From Actinomadura chibensis NBRC 106107 (lineage in GTDB: Bacteria > Actinomycetota > Actinomycetes > Streptosporangiales > Streptosporangiaceae), in NCBI RefSeq assembly GCF_001552135.1, contig NZ_BCQP01000032.1, forward strand, positions 50,917 through 114,916: a DNA stretch of 64,000 nucleotides, written 5' to 3'. The notes below the pieces were generated by a model. It saw only the letters and a program-made list of their open reading frames with translations. It did not search any database and had not been told where the DNA came from. Both the position numbers and the translations under genes were made by a program. Shown here piece by piece: positions 44,118 through 51,285 of the stretch; the first letter of the stretch is position 1, and every line of letters begins with the position of its first letter.

Positions 44118-45809
44118 GTGAGCACGCTCGAAGAGCGGGCGCCGGCGCCGCGGACGGCCCGGCCCCGGACGTCCAAGGGGCGCATCGTCGCCTCGTGGCT
44201 CTCGTCCACCGACCACAAGGTGATCGGGTACATGTACCTGATCAGCTCGTTCTCCTTCTTCCTGCTCGGCGGGGTGCTCGCGATGGCGATCCGCGCCGAG
44301 CTGCTGCGGCCGGGCCTCCAGCTGCTGAGCAACGAGCAGTTCAACCAGATGTTCACCATGCACGGCACGGTCATGCTGCTGCTGTTCGCGACGCCGCTGT
44401 TCGCCGGGTTCGCCAACGCCGTCATGCCGCTGCAGCTCGGCGCGCCGGACGTGGCGTTCCCGCGGCTGAACATGATCTCGTACTGGCTCTACCTGTTCGG
44501 CGGGCTCATCGCCGTCAGCGGGTTCCTCACCCCGAACGGGGCGGCAAGTTTCGGATGGACGGCCTATGCCACGCTGTCCGACCCGGTCCGGTCGCCCGGA
44601 ATCGGCGGGGACCTGTGGGTGACGGGCCTGGTGCTGTCGGGCGTCGGCACGATTCTCGGCGCGGTCAATTTCATCACGACGATCCTGTGCATGCGCGCCC
44701 CCGGAATGACGATGTTCCGGATGTCGCTGTTCACCTGGAACGTGCTGCTGACCTCGATTCTGATCCTGCTGGCCTTCCCGGTGCTCGCGGGCGCGCTCGC
44801 GGCGCTGGAGGCCGACCGGAAACTCGGCGCGCACATCTACGACGGCGCGAACGGCGGCACGCTGCTGTGGCAGCACCTTTTCTGGTTCTTCGGCCATCCC
44901 GAGGTCTATATCATCGCGCTGCCGTTCTTCGGCATCATCAGCGAGATCATTCCCGTGTTCAGCCGGAAACCGCTCTTCGGCTATGTCGGCCTGGTGTTCG
45001 CGACGATCGCGATCGCCGGGCTGTCGATCACCGTGTGGGCGCACCACATGTTCGTCACCGGGCAGGTGCTGCTGCCCTTCTTCTCCTTCATGTCGTTCCT
45101 CATCGCGGTGCCGACCGGGGTGAAGTTCTTCAACTGGGTCGGGACGATGTGGCGCGGCCAGCTCACCTTCGAGGCGCCGATGCTCTTCGCCGTGGGCTTC
45201 CTCGTGACGTTCCTCTTCGGCGGGCTGACCGGGGTCATCCTGGCGTCCCCGCCCATGGACTTCCAGCTCTCCGACACCTACTTCGTCGTCGCGCACTTCC
45301 ACTACGTGGTCTTCGGGACCGTGGTGTTCAGCATGTACGCGGGCTTCTACTTCTGGTGGCCGAAGTTCACCGGGAAGATGCTCGACGAACGGCTCGCGAA
45401 GATCCATTTCTGGCTGCTGTTCATCGGGTTCCACGGCACGTTCCTCGTCCAGCACTGGCTCGGCGCCTGGGGGATGCCCCGGCGGTACGCCGACTACCCC
45501 CGCCTCTTCGAGCCGCTGAACCACGTGTCCTCGATCTTCTCCTTCGTCCTCGGCGCCTCGACGCTGCCGTTCTTCCTCAACATCTACGTGACGTGGAAGA
45601 GGGGGAGGAGGGTGGAGTCGGACGACCCGTGGGGGACCGCGAATTCCCTGGAGTGGGCGACGTCCTGCCCGCCGCCCCGGCACAACTTCAACTCCATTCC
45701 GGCGATCCGCTCGGAGCGTCCGGCGTTCGACCTGCACCATCCGCATCTCGGCACCGAGCTGGCCGACGCCTACCTTCCCCCGAGCGAGCCCCGGGCCGGG
45801 AGGGAATGA
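44118..45809 (+). CDS. ctaD: Cytochrome c oxidase subunit I (aa3-type)
   Basis: 563 residues with 12 helices. FTMHGTVMLLLFATP has the low-spin heme His, WFFGHPEVYIIALP has the CuB His and cross-linked Tyr, WAHHMFVTGQ has the next two CuB His residues, and FVVAHFHYVVFGTVVF carries the heme a3 and heme a ligands. All metal ligands are intact, so it should make an active aa3 core. Subunits II and III are not next to it, so it is a stand-alone copy or depends on a main cta cluster elsewhere. GTG 44118 follows GGAG; ATG 44037 would add 27 residues. Confidence 0.9.
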   Translation: MSTLEERAPAPRTARPRTSKGRIVASWLSSTDHKVIGYMYLISSFSFFLLGGVLAMAIRAELLRPGLQLLSNEQFNQMFTMHGTVMLLLFATPLFAGFANAVMPLQLGAPDVAFPRLNMISYWLYLFGGLIAVSGFLTPNGAASFGWTAYATLSDPVRSPGIGGDLWVTGLVLSGVGTILGAVNFITTILCMRAPGMTMFRMSLFTWNVLLTSILILLAFPVLAGALAALEADRKLGAHIYDGANGGTLLWQHLFWFFGHPEVYIIALPFFGIISEIIPVFSRKPLFGYVGLVFATIAIAGLSITVWAHHMFVTGQVLLPFFSFMSFLIAVPTGVKFFNWVGTMWRGQLTFEAPMLFAVGFLVTFLFGGLTGVILASPPMDFQLSDTYFVVAHFHYVVFGTVVFSMYAGFYFWWPKFTGKMLDERLAKIHFWLLFIGFHGTFLVQHWLGAWGMPRRYADYPRLFEPLNHVSSIFSFVLGASTLPFFLNIYVTWKRGRRVESDDPWGTANSLEWATSCPPPRHNFNSIPAIRSERPAFDLHHPHLGTELADAYLPPSEPRAGRE

Positions 45810-45812
45810 CCG

Positions 45813-46112
45813 ATGCGCCGCCCGCCGCCGCTGTTCTGGCTGTGCGCGTCCGTCCTGGCGGGCGCGCAGGTCCTTTACCGGGTGGGCACCGGGGACTGGG
45901 CGGGCGGCATCCTCCTGGTCGCGGCGGCGTGCCTGGTCGGGGCGGTGGCGGGCGGCGTCAGGGGCGCCGCTCTCCGGGCGCGGCGGACCGGCGGGGGAGT
46001 CGCGCCGAAGGAGGCCGTCCCCGGGGCGGGGGAATCCGCCCTCCGAAGTTGGCTGCCGCTGCTGGCCGCCGTGGCGATCGCCATCGCCGTTCTCTGCATC
46101 GCCCTCACCTGA
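45813..46112 (+). CDS. Small membrane protein after ctaD
   Basis: 99 residues with two or three hydrophobic helices (LFWLCASVLAGAQVLYRVG, GGILLVAAACLVGAVAGGV, WLPLLAAVAIAIAVLCIAL). Only three bases separate it from the ctaD stop, so it is co-translated. It may be a small subunit-IV-like oxidase protein or assembly factor, but nothing in the sequence proves this. Confidence 0.65.
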   Translation: MRRPPPLFWLCASVLAGAQVLYRVGTGDWAGGILLVAAACLVGAVAGGVRGAALRARRTGGGVAPKEAVPGAGESALRSWLPLLAAVAIAIAVLCIALT

Positions 46113-46168
46113 TGATGTGAAAGGAGCGGCACGATGACGGATCTCGACGCCGTTCCCCAGAGGGCTCG

Positions 46169-47224
46169 ATGAACTACAACATCAGCGTTCTGTTCCGCGC
46201 GATACCCGTCGTCATGGGAGCCGTATCGGCCGCGCTCGGGGGATACGTCCTCGCGCATTCGTCCGGGCCGAGCGCACGCGTCGCCGGTCTGGTGCTCATC
46301 TTCCTCGCGGCGATCTGCCTCTGCCTGTTCGCCACCGCCGCCACGATCATCAGGCAGCTCATCGGCCGCTACACCGCGCTGGACCGGCTGCTCTACCCGG
46401 TGTTCGGCTTCGCGGTCGGCGCCGTCCCCACCGGGTACGGGCTCTACCTGCTCGCGAGGACCCCGCGGCCGCCGCCCGACTTCGTCGCCGGGCATGTGAT
46501 CTTCGGCGTGGGCATGGTCTGCGTGTGCGTCTCGTGCGTCGCCACGGCCTCCACCCGGTTCCTCCTGATCAGCGAGAACTCGGCGCTGCCCGAGGGGTCG
46601 CCGCCGCGGTCCCCGGCGCCGTTCGGCCCGTCCGCCGCGCGGATCCTGCTGGCGCTTCCGGTCGGCGCGGCCCTGGCCACCTGGGCGTGGGCGTTCCTCC
46701 TGCTGGCGGGCGGGGGCGGCGGGGCCGCGGCGGGACGCTTCACCGCCGCGCACGTGATGGGCGGCCTCGCCCTCGTCTGCACCTGCCTCATCGGACTGGT
46801 GGCGAGCATTCTGCGGCAGATCCAGAACACCTACACGCCGCGGGAGCGCGTCCTGTGGCCCGGCGCCGCCGCCGTCCTCGGGGCCGTCGGGATCGGATGG
46901 GCGGTGATCGCCATCGCCGTCCACACCCGGTCCTCGCAACCGGCCGCGCTCTACGTGCTGATCGGGCTGGGGCTCATCTGCTGGAGCATCCTCAGCAAGG
47001 TGCTGCTGCTCGCGCTCGTCTGGCGGCGGAAGGCCCCGCTGGCGAACCGGGTCCCGCTGATCCCGGTCGGCACGGCGCTGGCGTGCCTGTACCTCTCGGC
47101 GTTCCTCTTCGAGTCGGCCGACCCGGCGGTGCTCGTCGCGGCCCGAGTCCTCGTGGGGCTCGGCGGCATCTGCTTCTCGCTGTTCTCCATCGTCTCCATC
47201 CTGGAGAGCGGGACGAGCGGCTGA
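46169..47224 (+). CDS. DUF2776-like multi-pass membrane protein
   Basis: 351 residues with about ten helices. NYNISVLFRAIPVVMGAVSA, SARVAGLVLIFLAAICLCLF, AGHVIFGVGMVCVCVSCVAT, AHVMGGLALVCTCLIGLVAS and a repeated GLGLICWSILSKVLLLAL / GLGGICFSLFSIVSIL suggest three related four-helix units. This layout and opening fit the DUF2776 family as I remember it. Function unknown. It follows the small oxidase-linked protein by 56 bp. Confidence 0.55.
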   Translation: MNYNISVLFRAIPVVMGAVSAALGGYVLAHSSGPSARVAGLVLIFLAAICLCLFATAATIIRQLIGRYTALDRLLYPVFGFAVGAVPTGYGLYLLARTPRPPPDFVAGHVIFGVGMVCVCVSCVATASTRFLLISENSALPEGSPPRSPAPFGPSAARILLALPVGAALATWAWAFLLLAGGGGGAAAGRFTAAHVMGGLALVCTCLIGLVASILRQIQNTYTPRERVLWPGAAAVLGAVGIGWAVIAIAVHTRSSQPAALYVLIGLGLICWSILSKVLLLALVWRRKAPLANRVPLIPVGTALACLYLSAFLFESADPAVLVAARVLVGLGGICFSLFSIVSILESGTSG

Positions 47225-47237
47225 GGGCGGGCAGCGT

Positions 47238-47510
47238 TCAGGCGAGGGCCAGGAACAGCTTCTCCAGTTGGGCGCGGTCGATCTCGCTCTGCTCGGTGCC
47301 CGCGTTCTCACGCGAGACGCACTGCTCCAGACCGGTCGCGATGATCTTGAAACCGGCGCGGTCGAGGGCGCGGGAGACCGCGGCGAGCTGCGTGATCACG
47401 TCGGCGCAGTCCCGTCCCTCCTCGATCATCTTGACGATGCCGCCGATCTGGCCCTGGGCGCGGCGCAGCCGCACCGCGACGTCGGCCAGGTCGTCCTTGT
47501 CCAACCGCAT
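47238..47510 (-). CDS. CsoR/CstR-family regulator, CstR-like (persulfide sensor)
   Basis: 90 residues of the CsoR (DUF156) fold: VRLRRAQGQIGGIVKMIEEG, then DCADVITQLAAVSRAL. Cys35 and Cys64 are 29 residues apart, as in the CsoR pair, but the Cu-ligand His four residues before the second Cys is Gly60 (IIATGLEQC). That matches CstR, which senses persulfides by di- or tetrasulfide bridging of its two Cys, not copper. Neighbours (TSUP exporter, rhodanese, persulfide dioxygenase) agree. GGAGGAG precedes ATG 47510. An operator lies at 47554-47569. Confidence 0.8.
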   Translation of the reverse strand: MRLDKDDLADVAVRLRRAQGQIGGIVKMIEEGRDCADVITQLAAVSRALDRAGFKIIATGLEQCVSRENAGTEQSEIDRAQLEKLFLALA

Positions 47511-47553
47511 GTCCGCTCTCCTCCTCGGGCGCTCGGCCGCGCCGTCCTCAGAT

Positions 47554-47569
47554 ATACCCCTATGGGTAT
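47554..47569. promoter_or_regulatory. CstR/CsoR-type operator, site 1
   Basis: ATACCC-CTAT-GGGTAT, a 16-bp palindrome that starts 44 bp upstream of the regulator's start codon. It overlaps the stop codon of the TSUP gene. The same pattern recurs at 50574 and 50627, upstream of the persulfide dioxygenase gene. Confidence 0.8.
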
Positions 47570-48525
47570 CCGGACGCACGTCGGACGGCTGATATTCCCA
47601 CGTCCAGCCAGCGCCGCCAACACCGTCGTGGCGGGGCGGCGCGAAGGGGGGCCTTGCAGGGCCTGCCGCCGAGCACCGCCACGGCTCCGGCCGCCAGCGC
47701 GACCGCGACGAGCGCCGTCCCGGTGCCGGAGAGGGCGGTCAGCGCGTGGCGGGCCCCGGGCGGCGCCTGCCCGGCGAGCACGAACGCGGCCATGGCGAGG
47801 ACGAACCAGCCGAAGGCGCGGCGCAGCCGCGCGGGGTCGACGCGTCCGGCGAGGCGCGACCCCGGGACGCCGCCGAGGACGGCGGCGGCGGTGACCGCGA
47901 GGGTGAGCCTCCAGTCCAACTGGACGCCGTGCAGGTACCCGGCCAGGCCCGCGAACGACTTCATCGCGATGACCAGCAGCGAGGTGCCGACGGCCGTCGG
48001 CATCGAGAGGCCGCCGAGCAGCACCAGGGCGGGCACGACCAGGAACCCGCCGCCCGCCCCGACCAGCCCGGTGACGAGCCCGACCGAGACGCCTTCGAGG
48101 ACGATCCGGGCGACCGGCCGTCCGGCGGGCCGGTCCGCCGGAGCCTCGGGGCCCTCGGGCGTTCCGGGGCCGCGGTGGCGCAGCATCGCGGCGGCGGTGA
48201 CGGCCATCATGACGGCGAACGCCGCCAGCAGGACCCCCGCCGGGAGATAGGCGGCCAGCCGTCCGCCGCCGTAGGCCCCGGCCATCCCGGCGGCGCCGAA
48301 CAGCAGCCCGGTGCGCCAGCGGACCCGTCCGGCGCGCGCGTGCGGCAGCACACCGGCAAGGGCGGTCGCGCCGACGACGAACAGCGACATCGCGATGGCC
48401 TGCTTCGTGTCCACCCCCGCCACGTACACGAGGAGCGGGACGGTCAGGATGGAGCCCCCGCCGCCGAGCAGGCCGAGCGAGGCGCCGATCGCCAGCGCGG
48501 CGGCGAGGGTGAGGGCGAGCGTCAT
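47560..48525 (-). CDS. TSUP-family sulfite/sulfur-compound exporter (TauE/SafE-like)
   Basis: 321 residues with about eight helices. AIGASLGLLGGGGSILTVPL and SVGLVTGLVGAGGGFLVVPA are the two repeated TSUP signatures, with AIAMSLFVVGATALAGV and AVGTSLLVIAMKSFAGLAGY in matching places. TSUP proteins move sulfite, thiosulfate, taurine breakdown products or organosulfonates. In CstR operons it exports sulfite or related anions. Start overlaps the rhodanese gene by 4 bp. The stop lies inside operator site 1. Confidence 0.85.
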   Translation of the reverse strand: MTLALTLAAALAIGASLGLLGGGGSILTVPLLVYVAGVDTKQAIAMSLFVVGATALAGVLPHARAGRVRWRTGLLFGAAGMAGAYGGGRLAAYLPAGVLLAAFAVMMAVTAAAMLRHRGPGTPEGPEAPADRPAGRPVARIVLEGVSVGLVTGLVGAGGGFLVVPALVLLGGLSMPTAVGTSLLVIAMKSFAGLAGYLHGVQLDWRLTLAVTAAAVLGGVPGSRLAGRVDPARLRRAFGWFVLAMAAFVLAGQAPPGARHALTALSGTGTALVAVALAAGAVAVLGGRPCKAPLRAAPPRRCWRRWLDVGISAVRRASGYP

Positions 48526-49100
48526 CGCGGGGCCCGGTCCCGCAGCAGGGCGGCCAGTCCGGCGGCGTCGCAGCCGGGCGCGCGGTTGTGGGGCAGCCGG
48601 GCCAGCAGCGTCCCCATCAGGCAGGTGCCGGTCAGCGCGGCCACGGTCAGCCCGGCGCCGATGGCGGCGGCCAGCCACACCAGCGGGGGGACGGCGAGCG
48701 CGCCGAGGACGCCGGCCAGTACGAGGACTCCCGCGACCAGGCGGACCTGCCGCTCCAGGTCCCAGCGGGCGCGGCCCCGGGTGAGCGGCGCGCCCGCCGC
48801 CTCCCAGGCGAGGATCCCGCCGGTCAGGACGTGCGCGCCGGTCGTCCCGTCCGCGGCGAGGACGCGCTCGGCCTTGGTGGCGCGGTTGCCGGTCCGGCAG
48901 ACCAGGACGATCTCGTCCAGATGGGCGCGCAGGTCGGCGCGATGCTCGCGGAGGGTGTCGAGCGGGACGTTGTAGGAGCCGGGGATGTGCGCGGCGGCGA
49001 ACTCGCCGGGCGTGCGGACGTCCAGGATCCGCGGGGCGTCCGGCGCGGCGAGGCGCTCGCGCAGGTCCGCGGCCTCGACGGCGGCGGGGAGGGTGGTCAT
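48522..49100 (-). CDS. Membrane-anchored rhodanese-like sulfurtransferase (YgaP type)
   Basis: 192 residues. Residues ~10-105 are a rhodanese domain: ILDVRTPGEFAAAHIPGSYN and the active loop IVLVCRTGNRATKAE with the catalytic Cys. The rest has two hydrophobic helices (QVRLVAGVLVLAGVLGALAV, VWLAAAIGAGLTVAALTGTC) as in E. coli YgaP and DUF2892. It should take sulfane sulfur from a persulfide and pass it on at the membrane. GAGGTGAG precedes ATG 49100. Overlaps the TSUP start. Confidence 0.85.
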   Translation of the reverse strand: MTTLPAAVEAADLRERLAAPDAPRILDVRTPGEFAAAHIPGSYNVPLDTLREHRADLRAHLDEIVLVCRTGNRATKAERVLAADGTTGAHVLTGGILAWEAAGAPLTRGRARWDLERQVRLVAGVLVLAGVLGALAVPPLVWLAAAIGAGLTVAALTGTCLMGTLLARLPHNRAPGCDAAGLAALLRDRAPR

Positions 49101-49193
49101 CTCGGTCTCACCTCGAACGGGGTGTCGGTGTCGGGCCGGTCCCGGGCCCGGTGCGGGCCGGGTCCGGGACCGGGGCGGACGGGGCCGCGCGGG

Positions 49194-50555
49194 TCACGCG
49201 GCCGTGACGAGGGGCAGTCCGGTCCGGGCGGCGGAGCCGTACTCGTCGTCGACGACCACGACGCGGCGCCCGGCGGCGGCCAGCAGCGAGGCGGCGATGG
49301 ACGCGCGGTATCCGGCGCCGCAGTGCACCCAGACCTCGCCCGGCGGGACCTCGTCGATGCGGACGGGCAGGTCGTGCAGCGGGATGTGGACGGCCCCGTC
49401 GATGTGCGACCCGTTCCATTCCAGATCGCGCCGGACGTCCAGGACCGTGACCGGGCGGTGGTGCCGCACGGCGGCCAGCTCGGCGAACGAGGCGACCGGG
49501 TGGCTCGCGAGCCGCTCGCCGCCCGCCCAGCGCTCCGGCCCGCCGGTGGCGGACGCGGCGGGCCGGTCGATGCCGATCCGCACCAGCTCCCGCTGGGCCG
49601 CCGCCACGTCGTCGGACGTCTCGCCGAGCAGGGTCAGCGGCGTCCCCCACGGGATGAGCCAGCCGAGGTAGGTGGCGAGGCTCCCGTCCAGCCCGAAGTT
49701 GAGGGTCCCGGCCAGGTGACCGGCGGCGAACGCGGTGCGCGAGCGCAGGTCCACGACCCACTCGCCGTCCTGGACGCGGCGGCGCAGCTCGGCCGCGTCG
49801 GCGCGGCGCGGCGGCGACAAGTCGGGCGCCAGAGGTCCGGCGGTGTTGAGCGGTTCCATGTGGGCGTAGTAGGCGGGGTAGGCGTCGAGCCCGGCCAGCA
49901 GCGATTCCACGTAGGCCGCCTGGTCCAGGGTGAGCACCGGGTTGCCGCGCCGTTCCCGGCCGATGGTCGAGGACGCGGCCCGCGACTGGGTGGCCGAGCA
50001 GAAGCTGCCGAACCCGTGGGTCGGGAAGACCTCGGCCTCGTCCGGCAGTTCGTCCGCCAGCCGGTGCGCCGAGCCGTGCTGCGCCGCGGCCAGCTCGGCG
50101 GCGTGCTCGGCGCCCAGCAGGTCGGGCCGTCCGGACGATCCGTACAGCAGGGACCCGCCGGTGAACACGGCGGGCGCGCGTCCGGGCGCCTCCAGCACGT
50201 AGGCCAGGTGCGTGAACGTGTGGCCCGGCGTGGCGAGCGCCCGGACCCGCATCCGCGTCCCCACCTCGACCACGTCGCCGTCGCGGACCGGGTCGTGCGC
50301 GAAGGCCACCGGATCGGCGGCGTTGAGGCGGTACGCGGCGCCGGTGGCGCGGGCCAGCGCCAGGCCGCCGGTCACGTAGTCGTTGTGGACGTGGGTCTCG
50401 AACACGTCCGTGATCCGCACGCCCCGCTCGCGGGCCGCCGCCAGCATCCGGTCGATGTCGCGCTGCGGGTCGACGACGAACGCGACCGTCCCGTCCGTCA
50501 CCAGGTAGCTGCGGTCTCCCAGCGACGGCGTGTCCATCGCAACGATCTCGATCAC
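49194..50555 (-). CDS. Persulfide dioxygenase-rhodanese fusion (CstB-like MBL protein)
   Basis: 453 residues. Residues ~1-240 are an ETHE1-like metallo-beta-lactamase fold: FETHVHNDYVTGG and TPGHTFTHLAYVL carry the iron His/Asp ligands. Two rhodanese domains follow. The first (~260-345) lacks the catalytic Cys (LTLLGETSDD in its place). The second (~365-453) has VWVHCGAGYRAS with the Cys intact. This order is that of CstB, which oxidises persulfides to thiosulfate or sulfite. GGAGGAGG precedes GTG 50555. Two operators lie upstream. Followed by rhodanese, TSUP and regulator genes. Confidence 0.9.
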   Translation of the reverse strand: MIEIVAMDTPSLGDRSYLVTDGTVAFVVDPQRDIDRMLAAARERGVRITDVFETHVHNDYVTGGLALARATGAAYRLNAADPVAFAHDPVRDGDVVEVGTRMRVRALATPGHTFTHLAYVLEAPGRAPAVFTGGSLLYGSSGRPDLLGAEHAAELAAAQHGSAHRLADELPDEAEVFPTHGFGSFCSATQSRAASSTIGRERRGNPVLTLDQAAYVESLLAGLDAYPAYYAHMEPLNTAGPLAPDLSPPRRADAAELRRRVQDGEWVVDLRSRTAFAAGHLAGTLNFGLDGSLATYLGWLIPWGTPLTLLGETSDDVAAAQRELVRIGIDRPAASATGGPERWAGGERLASHPVASFAELAAVRHHRPVTVLDVRRDLEWNGSHIDGAVHIPLHDLPVRIDEVPPGEVWVHCGAGYRASIAASLLAAAGRRVVVVDDEYGSAARTGLPLVTAA

Positions 50556-50573
50556 TGGACCTCCTCCCGTCGG

Positions 50574-50589
50574 ATACCCCTGGGGGTAT
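50574..50589. promoter_or_regulatory. CstR/CsoR-type operator, site 2
   Basis: ATACCCCTGGGGGTAT, a 16-bp palindrome 19 bp upstream of the persulfide dioxygenase start codon. Same pattern as sites 1 and 3. Confidence 0.85.
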
Positions 50590-50626
50590 GTTCGCCACGG
50601 TAGCCGAGCGACGGGCGCGATGGCAA

Positions 50627-50642
50627 ATACCCCCTGGGGTAT
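50627..50642. promoter_or_regulatory. CstR/CsoR-type operator, site 3
   Basis: ATACCCCCTGGGGTAT, a perfect 16-bp palindrome 53 bp from site 2 (start to start). It could serve the persulfide dioxygenase promoter or a rightward transcript that includes the small ORF at 50783. Confidence 0.85.
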
Positions 50643-50782
50643 CCAGCCGGGGCGGCCGCGTGCGGGCGCGGCGGCGTGCCCGGCGTCCCTCGGCGGGCCG
50701 CCGGAAAATGGTTTGCCGGGGCGGAGGCGGCCCCGGCAGAATGAGGGACGAAGCCGAAACGGGATCGGAAGGGGCAGGGGAA

Positions 50783-50842
50783 ATGCGCAGTCAGCGAATG
50801 CATCGCCGTCGTTCCGATCTCGGGTGCCGCCGGGGGACGTGA
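50783..50842 (+). CDS. Possible 19-residue leader peptide
   Basis: ATG 50783 to TGA encodes RSQRMHRRRSDLGCRRGT after the Met. An AGGGGCAGGGG-like ribosome-binding site lies just upstream, and a strong terminator begins 21 bp after the stop. Arg/His-rich short peptides with a Cys near the end resemble actinobacterial leader peptides placed ahead of sulfur-metabolism genes. Here no protein-coding gene follows, only tRNA genes, so an attenuator role is speculative; it may be a chance ORF. Confidence 0.3.
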   Translation: MRSQRMHRRRSDLGCRRGT

Positions 50843-50862
50843 ATCGCGCGTCCCGGCTCCGG

Positions 50863-50895
50863 CCGCCCGCTGATCGCGGGCGGTCTTTTGTTTTT
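50863..50895 (+). terminator. Rho-independent terminator before the tRNA cluster
   Basis: CCGCCCGC (50863-50870) pairs with GCGGGCGG (50876-50883) around TGATC, then TCTTTTGTTTTT follows. It is a textbook intrinsic terminator, ending 2 bp before the first tRNA. Confidence 0.85.
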
Positions 50896-50896
50896 C

Positions 50897-50982
50897 GGAG
50901 GGTTGGCCGAGTGGGAAGGCAGCGGCTTGCTAAGCCGTGGTCAGGGTCGCCCCCTGCGCGAGTTCGAGTCTCGCACCCTCCG
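50897..50982 (+). tRNA. tRNA-Ser (GCT)
   Basis: GGAGGGT pairs with ACCCTCC. The anticodon loop TTGCTAA between GCGGC and GCCGT gives anticodon GCT at 50929-50931. A long variable arm (class II) follows, then the T-arm TTCGAGT. 86 nt with discriminator G. All elements look canonical. Confidence 0.95.
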
Positions 50983-50983
50983 C

Positions 50984-51056
50984 GCTGAGCAGGGACGCTG
51001 GTGCGTCCGGCGGTCTCATAAGCCGCATCAGGCAGGTTCGATTCCTGCGCTCAGCA
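50984..51056 (+). tRNA. tRNA with CAT anticodon (Met or Ile2), atypical core
   Basis: Acceptor GCTGAGC/GCTCAGC, D-stem GGAC/GTCC, anticodon stem GCGGT/GCCGC with loop CTCATAA, T-stem GCAGG/CCTGC with TTCGATT; all stems pair. Position 8 is A and position 14 is G, where nearly all tRNAs have U8 and A14 (the U8-A14 tertiary pair). It lacks initiator features. Elongator Met or lysidine-modified Ile2 cannot be told apart here. Only one base separates it from tRNA-Ser. Confidence 0.75.
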
Positions 51057-51061
51057 CGCAG

Positions 51062-51134
51062 GTCTCCGTGGCGCAGTGGAGAGCGCGCCGGGTTGCGGAC
51101 CCGGAGGACGCAGGTTCGAGTCCTGCCGGAGACG
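51062..51134 (+). tRNA. tRNA-Arg (GCG)
   Basis: Acceptor GTCTCCG/CGGAGAC, D-stem GCGC/GCGC, anticodon stem CCGGG/CCCGG with loop TTGCGGA, so anticodon GCG at 51095-51097 (codon CGC). T-arm GCAGG/CCTGC. U8, A14, A20, C35 and G73 fit Arg identity. Bacteria normally read CGC with ACG (inosine), so a GCG isoacceptor is unusual. Confidence 0.85.
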
Positions 51135-51135
51135 C

Positions 51136-51208
51136 GGCCTTCGTGGTGTAGTGGTCTGCACGCCAGGTTGTGGTCCTGGAAGTGTCGGTTCGATCCCGAT
51201 CGGGGGCC
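51136..51208 (+). tRNA. tRNA-His (GTG)
   Basis: An 8-bp acceptor GGCCTTCG/CGGGGGCC supplies the extra G-1:C73 pair that defines tRNA-His. D-stem GTGT/GCAC, anticodon stem CCAGG/CCTGG with loop TTGTGGT (anticodon GTG), short 4-nt variable loop, T-arm TTCGATC. It has several G-U pairs in the acceptor (T4-G69, T5-G68). One base separates it from tRNA-Arg. Confidence 0.9.
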
Positions 51209-51285
51209 CTTTCGGGGGTAGATATTGCCCAAGGGCTGGAATCAGGTTGCATTGTTTTTGATCGGCGCTGGGAAAAGCCCGAGGT

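Noticed and set aside
46169..47224. Cytochrome oxidase subunit III or IV
   Set aside because: Length, number of helices and lack of the conserved COX3 His/Glu residues argue against it; the DUF2776-like pattern fits better.
47238..47510. Copper-sensing CsoR
   Set aside because: The Cu-ligand His four residues before the second Cys is Gly60, and no copper gene (copA, copZ) is adjacent. Sulfur genes are.
50984..51056. Initiator tRNA-fMet
   Set aside because: It lacks the 1-72 mismatch and the three G-C pairs in the anticodon stem that define initiators.
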